Notes under the pieces: generated by a model
Told to the model about the DNA's origin: nothing
What the model saw: the letters and a program-made list of their open reading frames with translations, nothing else
Databases searched by the model: none
Shown here: positions 1 to 8,986 of the stretch, piece after piece
Position numbering within the stretch: the stretch's first letter is position 1
Layout: the number at the start of each line of letters is the position of its first letter
Source of the DNA: Sanguibacter gelidistatuariae
GTDB lineage: Bacteria; Actinomycetota; Actinomycetes; Actinomycetales; Cellulomonadaceae
DNA: 64,000 bases
Direction of reading: 5' to 3'
Assembly: GCF_900096585.1 (NCBI RefSeq)
Contig: NZ_FMYH01000007.1
Location: forward strand, 124,001-188,000
Program-made: the position numbers and the translations under genes

Positions 1-279
1 TACATCGCCCGCCTCGCCGAGGCGACCCGCACCGACTCCGAGACCCGCCTGGGCGTGAGCGTCCGCGGCTGCCTCGCTCTTGTGCGATGCGCCAAGGTGT
101 GGGCCGCGGCCCAGGGCCGGGCATACGTCATCCCCGACGACGTCAAGGACCTCGCGGTCGCGGTGCTCTCGCACCGTCTCGTGCTCGACGTCGAGGCGGA
201 GTTCTCGGGTACGACGCCCGAGGAGATCATCGAGCGGATCATGTCCTCGACCACCCCGCCGTCGGAGCGGGTCGCCTGA
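1..279 (+). CDS. MoxR-family AAA+ ATPase, C-terminal end (partial)
   Basis: This is the 3' end of a gene open at the left edge and read in frame from base 1. About 92 residues remain, covering the C-terminal lid of MoxR-type AAA+ ATPases: a helical stretch ending in ALVRCAKVWAAAQGR, then the YVIPDDVKDLA segment typical of the family. MoxR proteins act as chaperone-like ATPases and usually sit beside DUF58 and transglutaminase genes, as here. The TGA is followed one base later by the ATG of the DUF58 gene, so the genes are co-transcribed. The Walker motifs lie outside the window. Family assignment is secure; the substrate is unknown. Confidence 0.88.
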   Translation, partial: YIARLAEATRTDSETRLGVSVRGCLALVRCAKVWAAAQGRAYVIPDDVKDLAVAVLSHRLVLDVEAEFSGTTPEEIIERIMSSTTPPSERVA

Positions 280-280
280 G

Positions 281-1516
281 ATGACCGACCCAGCAGACGC
301 CCCGCTCGACCGGAGAGCCAGGGCGGTGATCCGGGCGCGTGCCATAGCGCAGACTGTGCGCGCCCGGACCGGGGTCCTCTCCGGCCTGGGCTGGTCGGTT
401 CTGCTGGCTGGCGTCGTCGCGCTCGTCGCGGGGCGCCGCTACGGCTGGGCCGAGCTGGTCGTGGCCGGCTGCGTCCTGGTCATCACGTTCCTCGTCGCGG
501 TCGCGATGACCGTGGGCCGCTCGAGCTACGCCGTCGACGTCGACCTCGCCGACCACTTCGTCACCGTCGGTGAGCGGGCCATGGGCCGGATCGAGGTGCG
601 CAACGCCGGCAGGCGCCGTCTGCTGCCCGCGCACATCGAGCTGCCGGTCGGCGTCGGCGCGGCGAGCTTCGCGCTGCCGAGCATGGCCCCCGGCGCGGTC
701 CACGAGGAGATCTACGCGATCCCGACCGCCCAGCGCGCCGTCGTCATCGTCGGACCGGTCCGCTCGGTGCGGGCCGACCCGCTCGGCGTGGCCCGCCGCG
801 AGATGCGCTGGACGGACCCGGTCGAGCTCTACGTGCACCCGGCGATCGTGACGCTCGCCGGTACCCGCGCGGGGTTGCTGCGTGACCTGGAAGGTCAGGC
901 CACCCGGACGATCTCGGACAACGACATGTCCTTCCACGCGCTGCGCGAGTACATCCCCGGTGACGACCGCCGCAACATCCACTGGCGCACGAGCGCCCGC
1001 ACCGGGACGCTCATGGTCCGTCAGTTCGAGGACACCCGGCGCACACACACCGCGCTGGCACTGTCGAGCGAACGCCCTGACTACGCGAGCGACGAGGAGT
1101 TCGAGCTCGCGGTGAGCACCTTCGCCTCCCTGGGTGTCCAGCTCATCCGGGACGGCCTCGACCTGACCGCCCTGACGTCGACCTCTGACCTGCGCATCCG
1201 CAGCCCCCGGGTCCTGCTCGACGACTGCTCCGCGATCGTGGGCGCGCCGCGCGCAGCCGATGCCCGCGACCTCGCCCAGACGGTGGCCCGCGCGGTCCCG
1301 GGCGCCTCCATGGCGCTCCTGGTCACCGGCTCCGTCGCCAGCCCGACGACGCTGCGCACCTCCGCGGCCGCCATCCCCACCGGCGTGCGCACCGTATTCG
1401 TGCAGTGCGACCCGGGAGCCGAGGTCGGCCTGCGGACCCAGGGCTCGCTGTCCGTGGCCACGCTCGGCGAGCTCACCGACCTGCCCCGACTGCTGCGACG
1501 GTTGGTGACCCAATGA
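281..1516 (+). CDS. DUF58 domain membrane protein
   Basis: A 411-residue protein. The ATG at 281 directly follows the MoxR stop; an open frame reaches back to 80 but only inside the MoxR gene. Two hydrophobic helices lie near residues 28-75. The DUF58 core follows, with the diagnostic PGDDRRNIHWRTSARTG segment around residue 225. DUF58 proteins have a von Willebrand A-like fold and are encoded with MoxR ATPases and transglutaminase-like proteins, probably as one envelope-associated complex. The stop overlaps the next start (ATGA), indicating translational coupling. The biochemical role is not established. Confidence 0.87.
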   Translation: MTDPADAPLDRRARAVIRARAIAQTVRARTGVLSGLGWSVLLAGVVALVAGRRYGWAELVVAGCVLVITFLVAVAMTVGRSSYAVDVDLADHFVTVGERAMGRIEVRNAGRRRLLPAHIELPVGVGAASFALPSMAPGAVHEEIYAIPTAQRAVVIVGPVRSVRADPLGVARREMRWTDPVELYVHPAIVTLAGTRAGLLRDLEGQATRTISDNDMSFHALREYIPGDDRRNIHWRTSARTGTLMVRQFEDTRRTHTALALSSERPDYASDEEFELAVSTFASLGVQLIRDGLDLTALTSTSDLRIRSPRVLLDDCSAIVGAPRAADARDLAQTVARAVPGASMALLVTGSVASPTTLRTSAAAIPTGVRTVFVQCDPGAEVGLRTQGSLSVATLGELTDLPRLLRRLVTQ

Positions 1517-3876
1517 CCCGCACCTCCACGGCCCCCGCACCGCTGCGGACGATCACGACAGCTCTCGCCCGGCGGACCGCGGGTGACCAGCTCATCGACG
1601 TCGTCGTGATGGCCCTCGCGGTGCTCCTCGCACTCGTGCCGCTCGTCCCGGTCTTCGGGCTCTCGGCGGCCGCCCCGGCGATCGTCGGCGGCGTGGTCCT
1701 CGGCGCCCTGATCGCCGCCCTGGCGGCCGTGCGCCGGTGGCCCGTGGTCACCACGATCGCCGCGACCCTCGTCGTCTACGCGGTCTTCGGTGGCGCACTG
1801 GCCGTGCCGTCCACGACCTCCGCGGGGGTGCTGCCTGGCGTCGACACCCTGGTCGCCCTGGCCGAGGGGGTCGTGACCAGCTGGAAGCAGGTGCTCACCC
1901 TCGACCCGCCGCTCGGTTCCACGGGAAACGCCCTCGTCATGCCGTACGTCCTGGGCCTCATCGCCGTGGTCGCGGCGGCAGGCGTGGCCGCCGGGCGCAA
2001 GCACCCGCTGCGCATCCTCGTCGCGCCGATGATCCCCGCGGGCGTACTTGTCCTCTCGATCCTCTTCGGCACGGTCGACCGGACGCTCGCCACAGTCATC
2101 GGCGCCTCGATGGCCGCCCTGCTCGTGGTGTGGGCGGCCTGGCGCCGCGGGCACTGGAAGCCCCGACGCGCGGCGTCGCTCGCGGTGCTGGCCGTCCTCG
2201 CGATCGGCGGCGGCACGGTGGTGGCGCCCCTCGTCGCCGGTGACGTTCCCCGCTTCGTGCTGCGCAGCGTCGTCGTGCCGCCCTTCGACCCGCGTGAGCA
2301 CGCGAGCCCGCTGTCGGCCTACCGGGCGTTCATCAAGAATTCCAAGGAGACGGATCTGCTCGCGGTGAGCGGCCTGCCTGAGGGCGGGGTGGTTCGTCTG
2401 GCGACCATGGACAGCTTCGACGGAGTGGTGTGGAACGTCCTCGGCGACGGCGAGCCCGCCGCGTCGGGGTCCTTCCGCAAGGTCGGGGACGTGATCCCCA
2501 CCTCGGTCACCGGGAGCCAGGTCACGGTCGACGTCGAGGTGCTCGCCCTGGACGGGGTGTGGTTGCCCACCGTCGGGCAGACCACCGAGATCAGCTTCGA
2601 CGGGAGCGATGCCGTGCGGTCCCGCAACGCCTTCCGCTTCAACGACGCGACCGGGACCGGCGTGCTGAGCACGGGGCTGACGCAGGGGGAGAAGTACACC
2701 CTCGACGCGGTGATCCCCGCGGTGCCCAGCGACGAGGAGATCGGCTCCGCGCGGCCCGGCGACGTCATCCAGCCGGCGCCTGTCGGCGTGCCGGACATCG
2801 TGGTCACCCGGTCCTCGGAGGTCTCGGCCAGCGCCACGACCGCGGCCCTCGTCGCCCGCAACCTGGAGACCTACCTGCACGACACCGGTTTCTTCAGCCA
2901 CGGGATCGAGGCATCCGGCGACTACCCGTCGCTGTCCGGTCACGGGGCCAGCCGGATCGCCGAGCTGCTCGGCGCCGACGTCATGGTCGGCGACGCCGAG
3001 CAGTACGCTTCGGCGATGGCGCTCATGGCCAGCCAGCAGGGCCTGCCGGCCCGGGTGGTCATCGGTTTCATCCCGTCCGAGGAGCAGCAGGGCGCGGAGA
3101 AGATCACCTTCACCGGTGACAACATGCAGGCCTGGGTCGAGGTGAACTACGCCGGCGTCGGCTGGGTTGCCTACTACCCGACGCCGCCCACGAACCAGAC
3201 GCCGCAGGAGAACGAGGACCCGGTCGAGAAGGAGCCGCAGCCGCAGGTCATCCAGCCGCCGCCGCCCCCGGCGGACCCGGTGGTGCCACCGAAGGAGGAT
3301 GCCGAGGAGCCGAACGTCGAGGCGAACGACGAGCCCGCGGAGACCGGCGTCGACGTGCGCCGGATCGTGCTCATCTCGACCGCGGTCGGTGTGCCGCTGC
3401 TCCTGCTGCTCCTGCCGCCGCTGTTGATCGTCGCGGCCAAGCGGCGTCGTCGTCGCCGGCGCCAGCGGGCCCTCCACCCCGTCGCCCGGATCAGCGGTGG
3501 CTGGGACGAGGTGCTCGACACCGCCCGCGACCACGGGACGGTGCCGCCCGCGGACGCCACCCGCCGCGAGACGGCCCGGGCGCTGGCCGCTGTCTACCCG
3601 CGGATCCCCGCGACGGCGCTCGCCGAGCACGCCGACGCCGCGGTCTTCTCCGGCGCGCTGCCGACCGAGATGATCGTGACCCAGTACTGGCAGACCGTCG
3701 ACCAGTCGGTCGCGGCGATCAGCTCTGAGGGCACTGTCTGGTCGCGGGTCCGCGGCCGGTACTCCCGGGCCTCGCTGCGCGCGGCGAAGCAGGCACGCAA
3801 GGCCGCCCGGTCCGCGGGTCTCGGGAAGGCCGGGCGGGTGCCGGTGCGGCCTGGACGGGCGGCTACCCGGCGGTAG
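1513..3876 (+). CDS. TgpA-like transglutaminase-domain membrane protein, probably catalytically inactive
   Basis: A 787-residue protein starting in the ATGA overlap with DUF58. About six hydrophobic helices occupy residues 30-260, an extracytoplasmic part follows, then a transglutaminase-like core (about 470-560), a proline- and acid-rich linker, a further helix near 620 and an Arg-rich cytoplasmic tail. The core is recognisable from AEQYASAMALMAS, LPARVVIGF and AWVEVNYAGVGW. The three catalytic positions are not canonical: Ala495 stands where the Cys is expected (GDAEQ for GDCEQ), Gln539 where the His is expected (MQAW for HAW), and Tyr555 where the Asp is expected (YPTP for DPTP). It is therefore likely a pseudoenzyme or binding module of the MoxR/DUF58 complex. 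Its 3' end overlaps a convergent gene by 14 bp. Confidence 0.85.
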   Translation: MTRTSTAPAPLRTITTALARRTAGDQLIDVVVMALAVLLALVPLVPVFGLSAAAPAIVGGVVLGALIAALAAVRRWPVVTTIAATLVVYAVFGGALAVPSTTSAGVLPGVDTLVALAEGVVTSWKQVLTLDPPLGSTGNALVMPYVLGLIAVVAAAGVAAGRKHPLRILVAPMIPAGVLVLSILFGTVDRTLATVIGASMAALLVVWAAWRRGHWKPRRAASLAVLAVLAIGGGTVVAPLVAGDVPRFVLRSVVVPPFDPREHASPLSAYRAFIKNSKETDLLAVSGLPEGGVVRLATMDSFDGVVWNVLGDGEPAASGSFRKVGDVIPTSVTGSQVTVDVEVLALDGVWLPTVGQTTEISFDGSDAVRSRNAFRFNDATGTGVLSTGLTQGEKYTLDAVIPAVPSDEEIGSARPGDVIQPAPVGVPDIVVTRSSEVSASATTAALVARNLETYLHDTGFFSHGIEASGDYPSLSGHGASRIAELLGADVMVGDAEQYASAMALMASQQGLPARVVIGFIPSEEQQGAEKITFTGDNMQAWVEVNYAGVGWVAYYPTPPTNQTPQENEDPVEKEPQPQVIQPPPPPADPVVPPKEDAEEPNVEANDEPAETGVDVRRIVLISTAVGVPLLLLLLPPLLIVAAKRRRRRRRQRALHPVARISGGWDEVLDTARDHGTVPPADATRRETARALAAVYPRIPATALAEHADAAVFSGALPTEMIVTQYWQTVDQSVAAISSEGTVWSRVRGRYSRASLRAAKQARKAARSAGLGKAGRVPVRPGRAATRR

Positions 3877-4582
3877 GCGCGGAGGTCTCCTCGAGCCGGG
3901 CGACCTGCGCCGTCACGGCCGCGAGGACCTCCGGGTGGGCGACGGTACGGAAGTGCCCCATGACCGGGAGATGGACGTTGACGGCCCCCTCGAGCGCGCT
4001 CCCGCCCGGGATGTGCGGGTCGAAGTCGCCGTAGATGCTCACGATCCGCCCGTGGGACGTGCTGTCGCGGGCGAGGTCGACCATGTCCGGGAACCGCGGG
4101 GCCAGGGCGCGGACCGGGCGGGAAGGAAAGCGGGTTGCGTAGACCGACCCGCGGAAGGGCGTGTTCACGGCGACCACGCCGACGACGGCGTCCGTGAGGC
4201 CCGGCCGGTTCAGCAGGTACTTGCCGATCAGGCCGCCCTTGGAGTGGGCGACGAGGACCACCCGGTGGCCGCCCAGCTCGGCGATCCGGTCCGCCACCAG
4301 GCGCGCGGAGGTCTCGAGGTCGAAGGTGTTGAGACCGAGTGCGGGGACCGTGACGACCGGATGCCCGGCCCGGTGCAGTGCCCGGGCGAGCGGCTCGAGG
4401 AAGAACCACGTCTCGTAGATCCCGGGGACGAGCACAACCGGTATCCGGGGCCCCGATGCCAGTCCCGAGGGGTCCCGGGGGCGCAGCAGCCCGCGGGCCT
4501 GACGCCATGTGACATAGGCGTAGTCCGTCCCCCACGCCCAGCCCGCCCGCGCGGCCCGGAGGACCGCCGGGGCCCTGGTCAT
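3863..4582 (-). CDS. alpha/beta hydrolase (lipase/PGAP1-like)
   Basis: A 239-residue protein that starts inside the stop of the upstream hydrolase gene (4-bp overlap), so the two form a coupled pair. The N-terminal strand and oxyanion region VVLVPGIYETW and the nucleophile elbow VAHSKGGLIGKYLL resemble PGAP1/triacylglycerol-lipase-like hydrolases. The segment SIYGDFDPHIP plausibly carries the acid, and GHFRTVAHPE the catalytic His. No clear signal peptide is visible. The substrate is unknown; an ester or lipid is likely from the family. The 3' end overlaps the convergent transglutaminase gene. Confidence 0.8.
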   Translation of the reverse strand: MTRAPAVLRAARAGWAWGTDYAYVTWRQARGLLRPRDPSGLASGPRIPVVLVPGIYETWFFLEPLARALHRAGHPVVTVPALGLNTFDLETSARLVADRIAELGGHRVVLVAHSKGGLIGKYLLNRPGLTDAVVGVVAVNTPFRGSVYATRFPSRPVRALAPRFPDMVDLARDSTSHGRIVSIYGDFDPHIPGGSALEGAVNVHLPVMGHFRTVAHPEVLAAVTAQVARLEETSAPTAG

Positions 4583-5382
4583 CGACCCAGGTGGTCGAGG
4601 ATGTGCTCGGCGACCGCGTCGGAGTGGTCGTAGATGACGGCGTGCGCGGCGCCGGGGATCTCGTCCCAGCGGCCCTGGGCAGGCAGTGCCGCGATGAGAT
4701 CGATCCAGGCCTGCGGAGCGACGTGGTCGTGCGTCCCGCGCAGCACCAGCGTCGAGGCCTCGACCAGGGGCAGTCGTTCCTCGATCGGGTACGCCATCAT
4801 CCGGGGCAGGACCTGGAAGAACCACCACGGTCCACAGCGCAGGTACCCGCTCATCGCGATCCGGCGGGTGCGTGAGGACTCCCGCACGGAGCTCTGCAGG
4901 AAGCGCAGCCCTTGGCGGGTTGTGGACCGCTCCTCGACGTTGACCGGAGGGCCGATGAGCACCGCGTGCGTGGCGATCTGCGGCTGCTGGACGAGCACCT
5001 CGGTGACGATCTGGGCGCCCATCGAGTGCCCGACGAGGACGGGAGCGACCAGGCCCTCGTCCTGGATCCACCGTGCCACCAGGGCCCCGAAGTCTTCGAT
5101 CTCGAGCGGGTGTCCAGGCCGGGGGACACCGGCGAAGCCCGGTAGGTCGAGCAGGTAGACCATGCCGACCTTGGCCAGCGTGAGCGCCAGCCGCTCGAAG
5201 TACTGCGAGGAGACGCCGATCCCGTGGACCAGGACGAAGTCGTGGCGGTCCGCGGAGTCGGCCTCGATGAGCTCGTCGACGCTCGCCCGCCACACCCGCA
5301 GGCACAGCCCGTCGTGGACGACCCGGGTGACGCGGATGTTCAGGCCGTTCGGGGCGCTCGACGCGCGAAGTGTGTGCGGCAC
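4579..5382 (-). CDS. alpha/beta hydrolase
   Basis: A 267-residue alpha/beta-hydrolase fold protein. It shows the oxyanion motif FVLVHGIGVSS near residue 50, the nucleophile elbow VGHSMGAQ near 118, the acid segment LRGTHDHVAPQ near 215, and the catalytic His in GAAHAVIYDH near 245, so the triad is intact. It heads a two-gene hydrolase operon with the next gene (4-bp overlap). The 53-bp gap to the stop of the glycosidase gene upstream could hold a promoter, but none is obvious. The substrate cannot be deduced; the fold covers esterases, lipases and C-C hydrolases. Confidence 0.82.
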   Translation of the reverse strand: MPHTLRASSAPNGLNIRVTRVVHDGLCLRVWRASVDELIEADSADRHDFVLVHGIGVSSQYFERLALTLAKVGMVYLLDLPGFAGVPRPGHPLEIEDFGALVARWIQDEGLVAPVLVGHSMGAQIVTEVLVQQPQIATHAVLIGPPVNVEERSTTRQGLRFLQSSVRESSRTRRIAMSGYLRCGPWWFFQVLPRMMAYPIEERLPLVEASTLVLRGTHDHVAPQAWIDLIAALPAQGRWDEIPGAAHAVIYDHSDAVAEHILDHLGR

Positions 5383-5435
5383 GTGTGACCCTCTCTCGTG
5401 TTCGAGCAGAGCGTAGCGTCCCGGCGGGCGTCAGG

Positions 5436-6524
5436 TCAGCCGCCGAGCGCCACGGTGCCTACGTCGGAGCGCTCGCACACGAGTTCGCCGCTGATCACGG
5501 TCAACCGGGCGACCTGGATCGAGGACCGTCGCTGGGCGTAGGTCACCTCGCCGAAGGGCGCGCCGTCCTGCCCTGGGTGGGTGAAATAGAAGACGTACGC
5601 ATGCTCGGCATCGGCCGGGATGGTGTCCAGCGACACCGCACCGGGCACGATGACGTCCGCGTGCAGTCCGATCGACGTGTCGTCCGGGCGGGTGCCCGGC
5701 CGATCGAGGATGAGGCCCTGCCCGTGCCAGGTCTGCAGGTCGCCCGAGCGGTAGACCCGCTGGCCCTGCCACTCGTCGACGATCATCCAGAAGTACCCGC
5801 CGAGGGCGAACACGTTCGGGCCCTCGTGCGGGCGGCCGGTGATCACCGGGCCGATCGGTGTCCACGTGAACAGGTCGTCGCTGTCGGCCGCGTAGGTGTG
5901 GGAGTCGGCGGCCTCGTTCTTGAACCACATCCGGTAGGCGGCCGTGCCCTCGGGGGCGGCGTCGTCGGCAGCGTTGTCGTTGGGTGATGCGGCGCGGAGC
6001 GCACCGGCGAGCGGGAAGATGCACGCGTCGATGACCTTGTGCGAACCGAGGTCGAGGCGGCTCACGTGGGTCCACGTCAGCAGGTCCGGGCTCGTGTAGT
6101 GCTCGATCTCGCGGTCGTGGCCCGGCCACTGAACCGGTACGCCCCGGATGTAGGAGACGTACATGTGGTATCGCCCCTGAGCCCAGACGATCTCGGGAGC
6201 CCAGAACGTGTTGCGCCCCCACTCGAAGTCGAGCCCCTCCAAGATTCCCCGATACAGCCAGGTCGCGCCGTCGTCGCCGGAGACCGCCACGCCGATGTCG
6301 GAGCCGTGCACCCAGGCGACACCGGGGCCCTCGGCCGTGGCGCGGCGTTGGGTGTAGAACATCCACCACTGCCCGAGATCACGGTTGAAGACGACGACCG
6401 GGTCGGTCGCGCCGTCGAAGATCGGATCGCGGAAGAGCGGGGCGGCGGCCCGGGGGGTCGGGTTGCTCAGGGTGAGCGGTGCCGTCTCGGCGTCGACCGC
6501 GGAGTCGGCTGTGGTGGCGCTCAT
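5436..6524 (-). CDS. five-bladed beta-propeller glycosidase (GH43/GH117-like)
   Basis: A 362-residue protein; the ATG at 6524 overlaps the stop of the oxidoreductase gene by 4 bp. The sequence is a series of short propeller blades: DPIFDGATDPVVVF near residue 33 carries a candidate Asp base, then NTFWAPEIVWAQGRYHMYVS, YRMWFKNE with a candidate acid Glu, and a late GLHADV segment. This pattern fits the GH43/GH117/GH130 propeller clan. No signal peptide is seen, so it acts in the cytoplasm. As third gene of a LacI-oxidoreductase-glycosidase operon divergent from the rhamnose genes, it may release or process a rhamnose-containing oligosaccharide. That role is inference. Confidence 0.72.
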   Translation of the reverse strand: MSATTADSAVDAETAPLTLSNPTPRAAAPLFRDPIFDGATDPVVVFNRDLGQWWMFYTQRRATAEGPGVAWVHGSDIGVAVSGDDGATWLYRGILEGLDFEWGRNTFWAPEIVWAQGRYHMYVSYIRGVPVQWPGHDREIEHYTSPDLLTWTHVSRLDLGSHKVIDACIFPLAGALRAASPNDNAADDAAPEGTAAYRMWFKNEAADSHTYAADSDDLFTWTPIGPVITGRPHEGPNVFALGGYFWMIVDEWQGQRVYRSGDLQTWHGQGLILDRPGTRPDDTSIGLHADVIVPGAVSLDTIPADAEHAYVFYFTHPGQDGAPFGEVTYAQRRSSIQVARLTVISGELVCERSDVGTVALGG

Positions 6525-7744
6525 ACCGACGCGCTGACGCTGAGCCCGAGCTCGACGCGTGGGTCGCGGACCGCGCTCTCGAGCGACGTGGCGAGCAGCG
6601 CCTGCTCGCGCAGCTCGGTCGCGGTGATCCGGCGCCCACCGGCGTCGGCTGAGGCGTAGATCGCCGTGACGATCTCGAGCGGCCTGCGGGCCGAGCTGGC
6701 GACGTCGGGCAGGACGGTGCCTTCGCGCAGGGACCGGTAGGTCTCGCGGATCAGGGGCACATGCCCGCTGGGCTCGTCGTGACCCGGGAAGGCCCAGGTC
6801 GCGGCCTCGGCGGCGTCGACGATCGGGGCCGCCGTGATGCGCCAGTCGGGGCCGGCGTGACCGTAGAGGTGCTCGACCTCGATCGTCGCCTTCTCGCAGT
6901 CGATGCGCACGTGGCTCGTCTCGCGCGGGCACAGCGTCGACGAGGTGGCTGTGGCGACGACGCCGTTGGCGAAGAGGATGGTCGCGGTCGAGGCGTCCTC
7001 CATGGTGGTCGCGCGGTCCAGTCGCCACGTCTGGGCGCTGATCTCCGCCCAGTCGCCGAGCAGGTGGGCGAGCAGGTCTATCTGGTGGATGCCGTGCCCC
7101 AGGGTCGTGCCGCCGCCCTCGGTGGACCACCTGCCGCGCCAGTCGACGGCGTAGTAGCCGGCCCCGCGGTACCAGAGGGTCTCGCACTGGGCGATCAGCG
7201 GCCTGCCCAGCGCGCCCGAGGTGAGCAGCGCGCGCACGTGCGCGGCACCGGTTCCGGTGCGCTGCTGGAAGACGATCGCGAAGGCCAGCCCGGCATCGTC
7301 GCAGGCCTGCTGCATGTCGTCGAGCTCGGCGAGGGAGAGCGCCGGTGGCTTCTCGCACACGACGTGCACGCCCGCGGCGACGGCCTGCAGGGTCTGCTCG
7401 CGGTGCGCGTCCGGGGGAGTGCACAGGTGCACGACGTCGACGTCCTCGCCCGCGAGCAGCTCGGCAAACGTCTCGTAGCGACCGGGGATGTCGTAGGTAT
7501 CGGCGAAGGCCGTGAGCCGTTCGGCGATGCGTTCCGCGCAGGCGACGGTCACCGCGAGCGGGTCCAGGGCGATCGCCTGGGCGTGCAGGTGGGCGACGGA
7601 CCCGGTGCCGATGATGGCCACGCGGATCGGCCGGTCGTGGCCGATCGCGGGCCACGGCGCGGCCGCGGTCGGCGCATCGGCGGGAGCTGAGGCATAGGTG
7701 GCGTAGGGGTCGAAGGGCAGGGTAGGACGTGCAGAGTCAGACAT
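6521..7744 (-). CDS. Gfo/Idh/MocA family oxidoreductase
   Basis: A 407-residue NAD(P)-dependent sugar oxidoreductase. The Rossmann motif VAIIGTGSVAHLHAQAIA lies at about residues 43-60 and the family EKP motif appears as CEKPPALS near 130. The C-terminal half contains GGGTTLGHGIHQIDLL, where the substrate-binding His-x-x-Asp is expected. The ATG at 7744 lies 34 bp after the LacI stop and its own stop overlaps the glycosidase start, so all three genes form one transcript. Gfo/Idh proteins oxidise or epimerise sugars, and some take part in hydrolysis through 3-keto intermediates. Linkage to the rhamnose locus suggests a deoxysugar or glycoside substrate. Confidence 0.82.
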   Translation of the reverse strand: MSDSARPTLPFDPYATYASAPADAPTAAAPWPAIGHDRPIRVAIIGTGSVAHLHAQAIALDPLAVTVACAERIAERLTAFADTYDIPGRYETFAELLAGEDVDVVHLCTPPDAHREQTLQAVAAGVHVVCEKPPALSLAELDDMQQACDDAGLAFAIVFQQRTGTGAAHVRALLTSGALGRPLIAQCETLWYRGAGYYAVDWRGRWSTEGGGTTLGHGIHQIDLLAHLLGDWAEISAQTWRLDRATTMEDASTATILFANGVVATATSSTLCPRETSHVRIDCEKATIEVEHLYGHAGPDWRITAAPIVDAAEAATWAFPGHDEPSGHVPLIRETYRSLREGTVLPDVASSARRPLEIVTAIYASADAGGRRITATELREQALLATSLESAVRDPRVELGLSVSASV

Positions 7745-7778
7745 CGTCGTGTGCTCCGGTCGGGTGGGGCGTGAGGTG

Positions 7779-8822
7779 TCAGGAAGAGCTGCTCGACGCG
7801 CGGACGACAAGCTCGGGCTGGAACTGCACCTGCTCGGGGCGGAACTTCTCGCCCTGCTGATGTTCGGAGAGCAGGAGGTCGGCCGCGCGGTAGCCGAGCT
7901 GGTGGGTGGGTTGGCGGACGGACGTGAGCGGGGTGGCGAGCTCCCCGGCAAAGTTCACGTCGTCGTAGCCGACGACGGCCATCTGACCGGGCATCTCGAT
8001 CCCGGCCCGGCGCAGCGTGCGCTGCACGCCGAGTGCGACGAGGTCGTTCACGCAGAAGACCGCGGTAGGCCGGTCGACCCCGGCGGTCGTGGTCGCGAGC
8101 AGGTGCGTCATCGCGGCCTCGCCGCCGTCGGCGTTGAGTGCGGAGGCGGTGATCTCCACGAGGTCGGCGGTCGGGTCGAGGCCGGCGGACTCGAAGGCCC
8201 GCAGCAGCCCGGCGTAGCGGTCCCCGCACTGACGGATGCTGTGCGCACCGTTGATGAACGCAATCCGGGTGTGCCCCTCCTGGATGAGGTGGTTGCCGGC
8301 CAGCTGCCCGCCTACCACGTCGTTGACCGCGGCCGAGGAGATGTCCGGAACCGGTGAGGTTGCGTCGAGCAGCACGACGTTGACGCCGCGGGCGCGCAGC
8401 TCGAGCAGCGGCTCGATGTCGTCGCCCGAGGGGACCACGAGCACGCCCTGGACGCCGTGCTCCTCGAAGAGCTTGAGGTAGCGGGCCTCGCGCTCGGGAT
8501 CCTCGTCGGAGCTCGCGAGCATGAGGGTGAAGTCGTCCTCGGCGAGACGGTCCTCGATGCCGCGGGCCACCTCGGTGAAGAAGGGGTTGCCGATGTCCAG
8601 GACGATCGCCCCGACCGTGGTGATCGTGCCGGCGCGCAGCTGCCGGGCGGATCCGTTGGGGACGAACTGCAGCTCGGCGATGGCACCCTCGACGCGCTCG
8701 CGGGTGGTCGGTGAGACGCGGTCGGGCCGGTTGAGCACGTTGGAGACGGTCCCCACGGAGACCCCGGCCTTGCGTGCGACATCGCTGATCGAGCTGCGCC
8801 GGCGTGGGGCGGTCGTGGTCAC
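7779..8822 (-). CDS. LacI-family regulator, probable rhamnose regulon repressor
   Basis: A 347-residue LacI-family repressor. A longer frame reaches back to 8951, but the GTG at 8822 has a good ribosome-binding site (GAAAGG) and places the helix-turn-helix (SISDVARKAGVSVGTVSNVL) near residue 11, as usual for the family. The periplasmic-binding-like sensor domain runs to the C-terminus. It is transcribed divergently from rhaM. Operators of the form TGAAMCGATTCA before rhaM (8935), rhaI (9401) and the aldolase gene at 20456 are its probable targets. The inducer is probably rhamnose or an early catabolite; that is inference from context. Confidence 0.87.
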   Translation of the reverse strand: MTTTAPRRRSSISDVARKAGVSVGTVSNVLNRPDRVSPTTRERVEGAIAELQFVPNGSARQLRAGTITTVGAIVLDIGNPFFTEVARGIEDRLAEDDFTLMLASSDEDPEREARYLKLFEEHGVQGVLVVPSGDDIEPLLELRARGVNVVLLDATSPVPDISSAAVNDVVGGQLAGNHLIQEGHTRIAFINGAHSIRQCGDRYAGLLRAFESAGLDPTADLVEITASALNADGGEAAMTHLLATTTAGVDRPTAVFCVNDLVALGVQRTLRRAGIEMPGQMAVVGYDDVNFAGELATPLTSVRQPTHQLGYRAADLLLSEHQQGEKFRPEQVQFQPELVVRASSSSS

Positions 8823-8891
8823 GGTGGGGCCTTTCGGTGAGGGGTGCAGCGGCTCGTCGTTGAGCCTCGCGCGACATGATCCTATCGGCGC

Positions 8892-8946
8892 TTGACCTGC
8901 CGGGATGGTGACCGTACCGTCCCCAGCACAGCAATGAACCGATTCA
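8892..8946 (+). promoter_or_regulatory. rhaM promoter and LacI-type operator
   Basis: A sigma-A-like promoter, TTGACC (8892-8897), 17-nt spacer, TACCGT (8915-8920), is followed by the operator TGAACCGATTCA at 8935-8946, which has the central CG of LacI-family sites. The rhaI promoter has a very similar arrangement (TTGACC, GGGATG in the spacer, CCGTAC at the -10). The operator lies about where early transcription would start, so it suits repression. Confidence 0.65.
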
Positions 8947-8986
8947 CTCACTGTATCGCAGATGCTTGCCCATCAGAGGAGGACTC

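Noticed and set aside
1081-3630. An 849-codon open frame on the minus strand across the DUF58 and transglutaminase genes
   Set aside because: It lacks family motifs and is dominated by Arg, Gly and Asp, as expected for the antisense of very GC-rich coding DNA. The sense genes have clear domains.
7749-8357. Plus-strand open frame antisense to the LacI gene
   Set aside because: The amino-acid composition is unlike any protein family and the LacI gene on the other strand is unmistakable.
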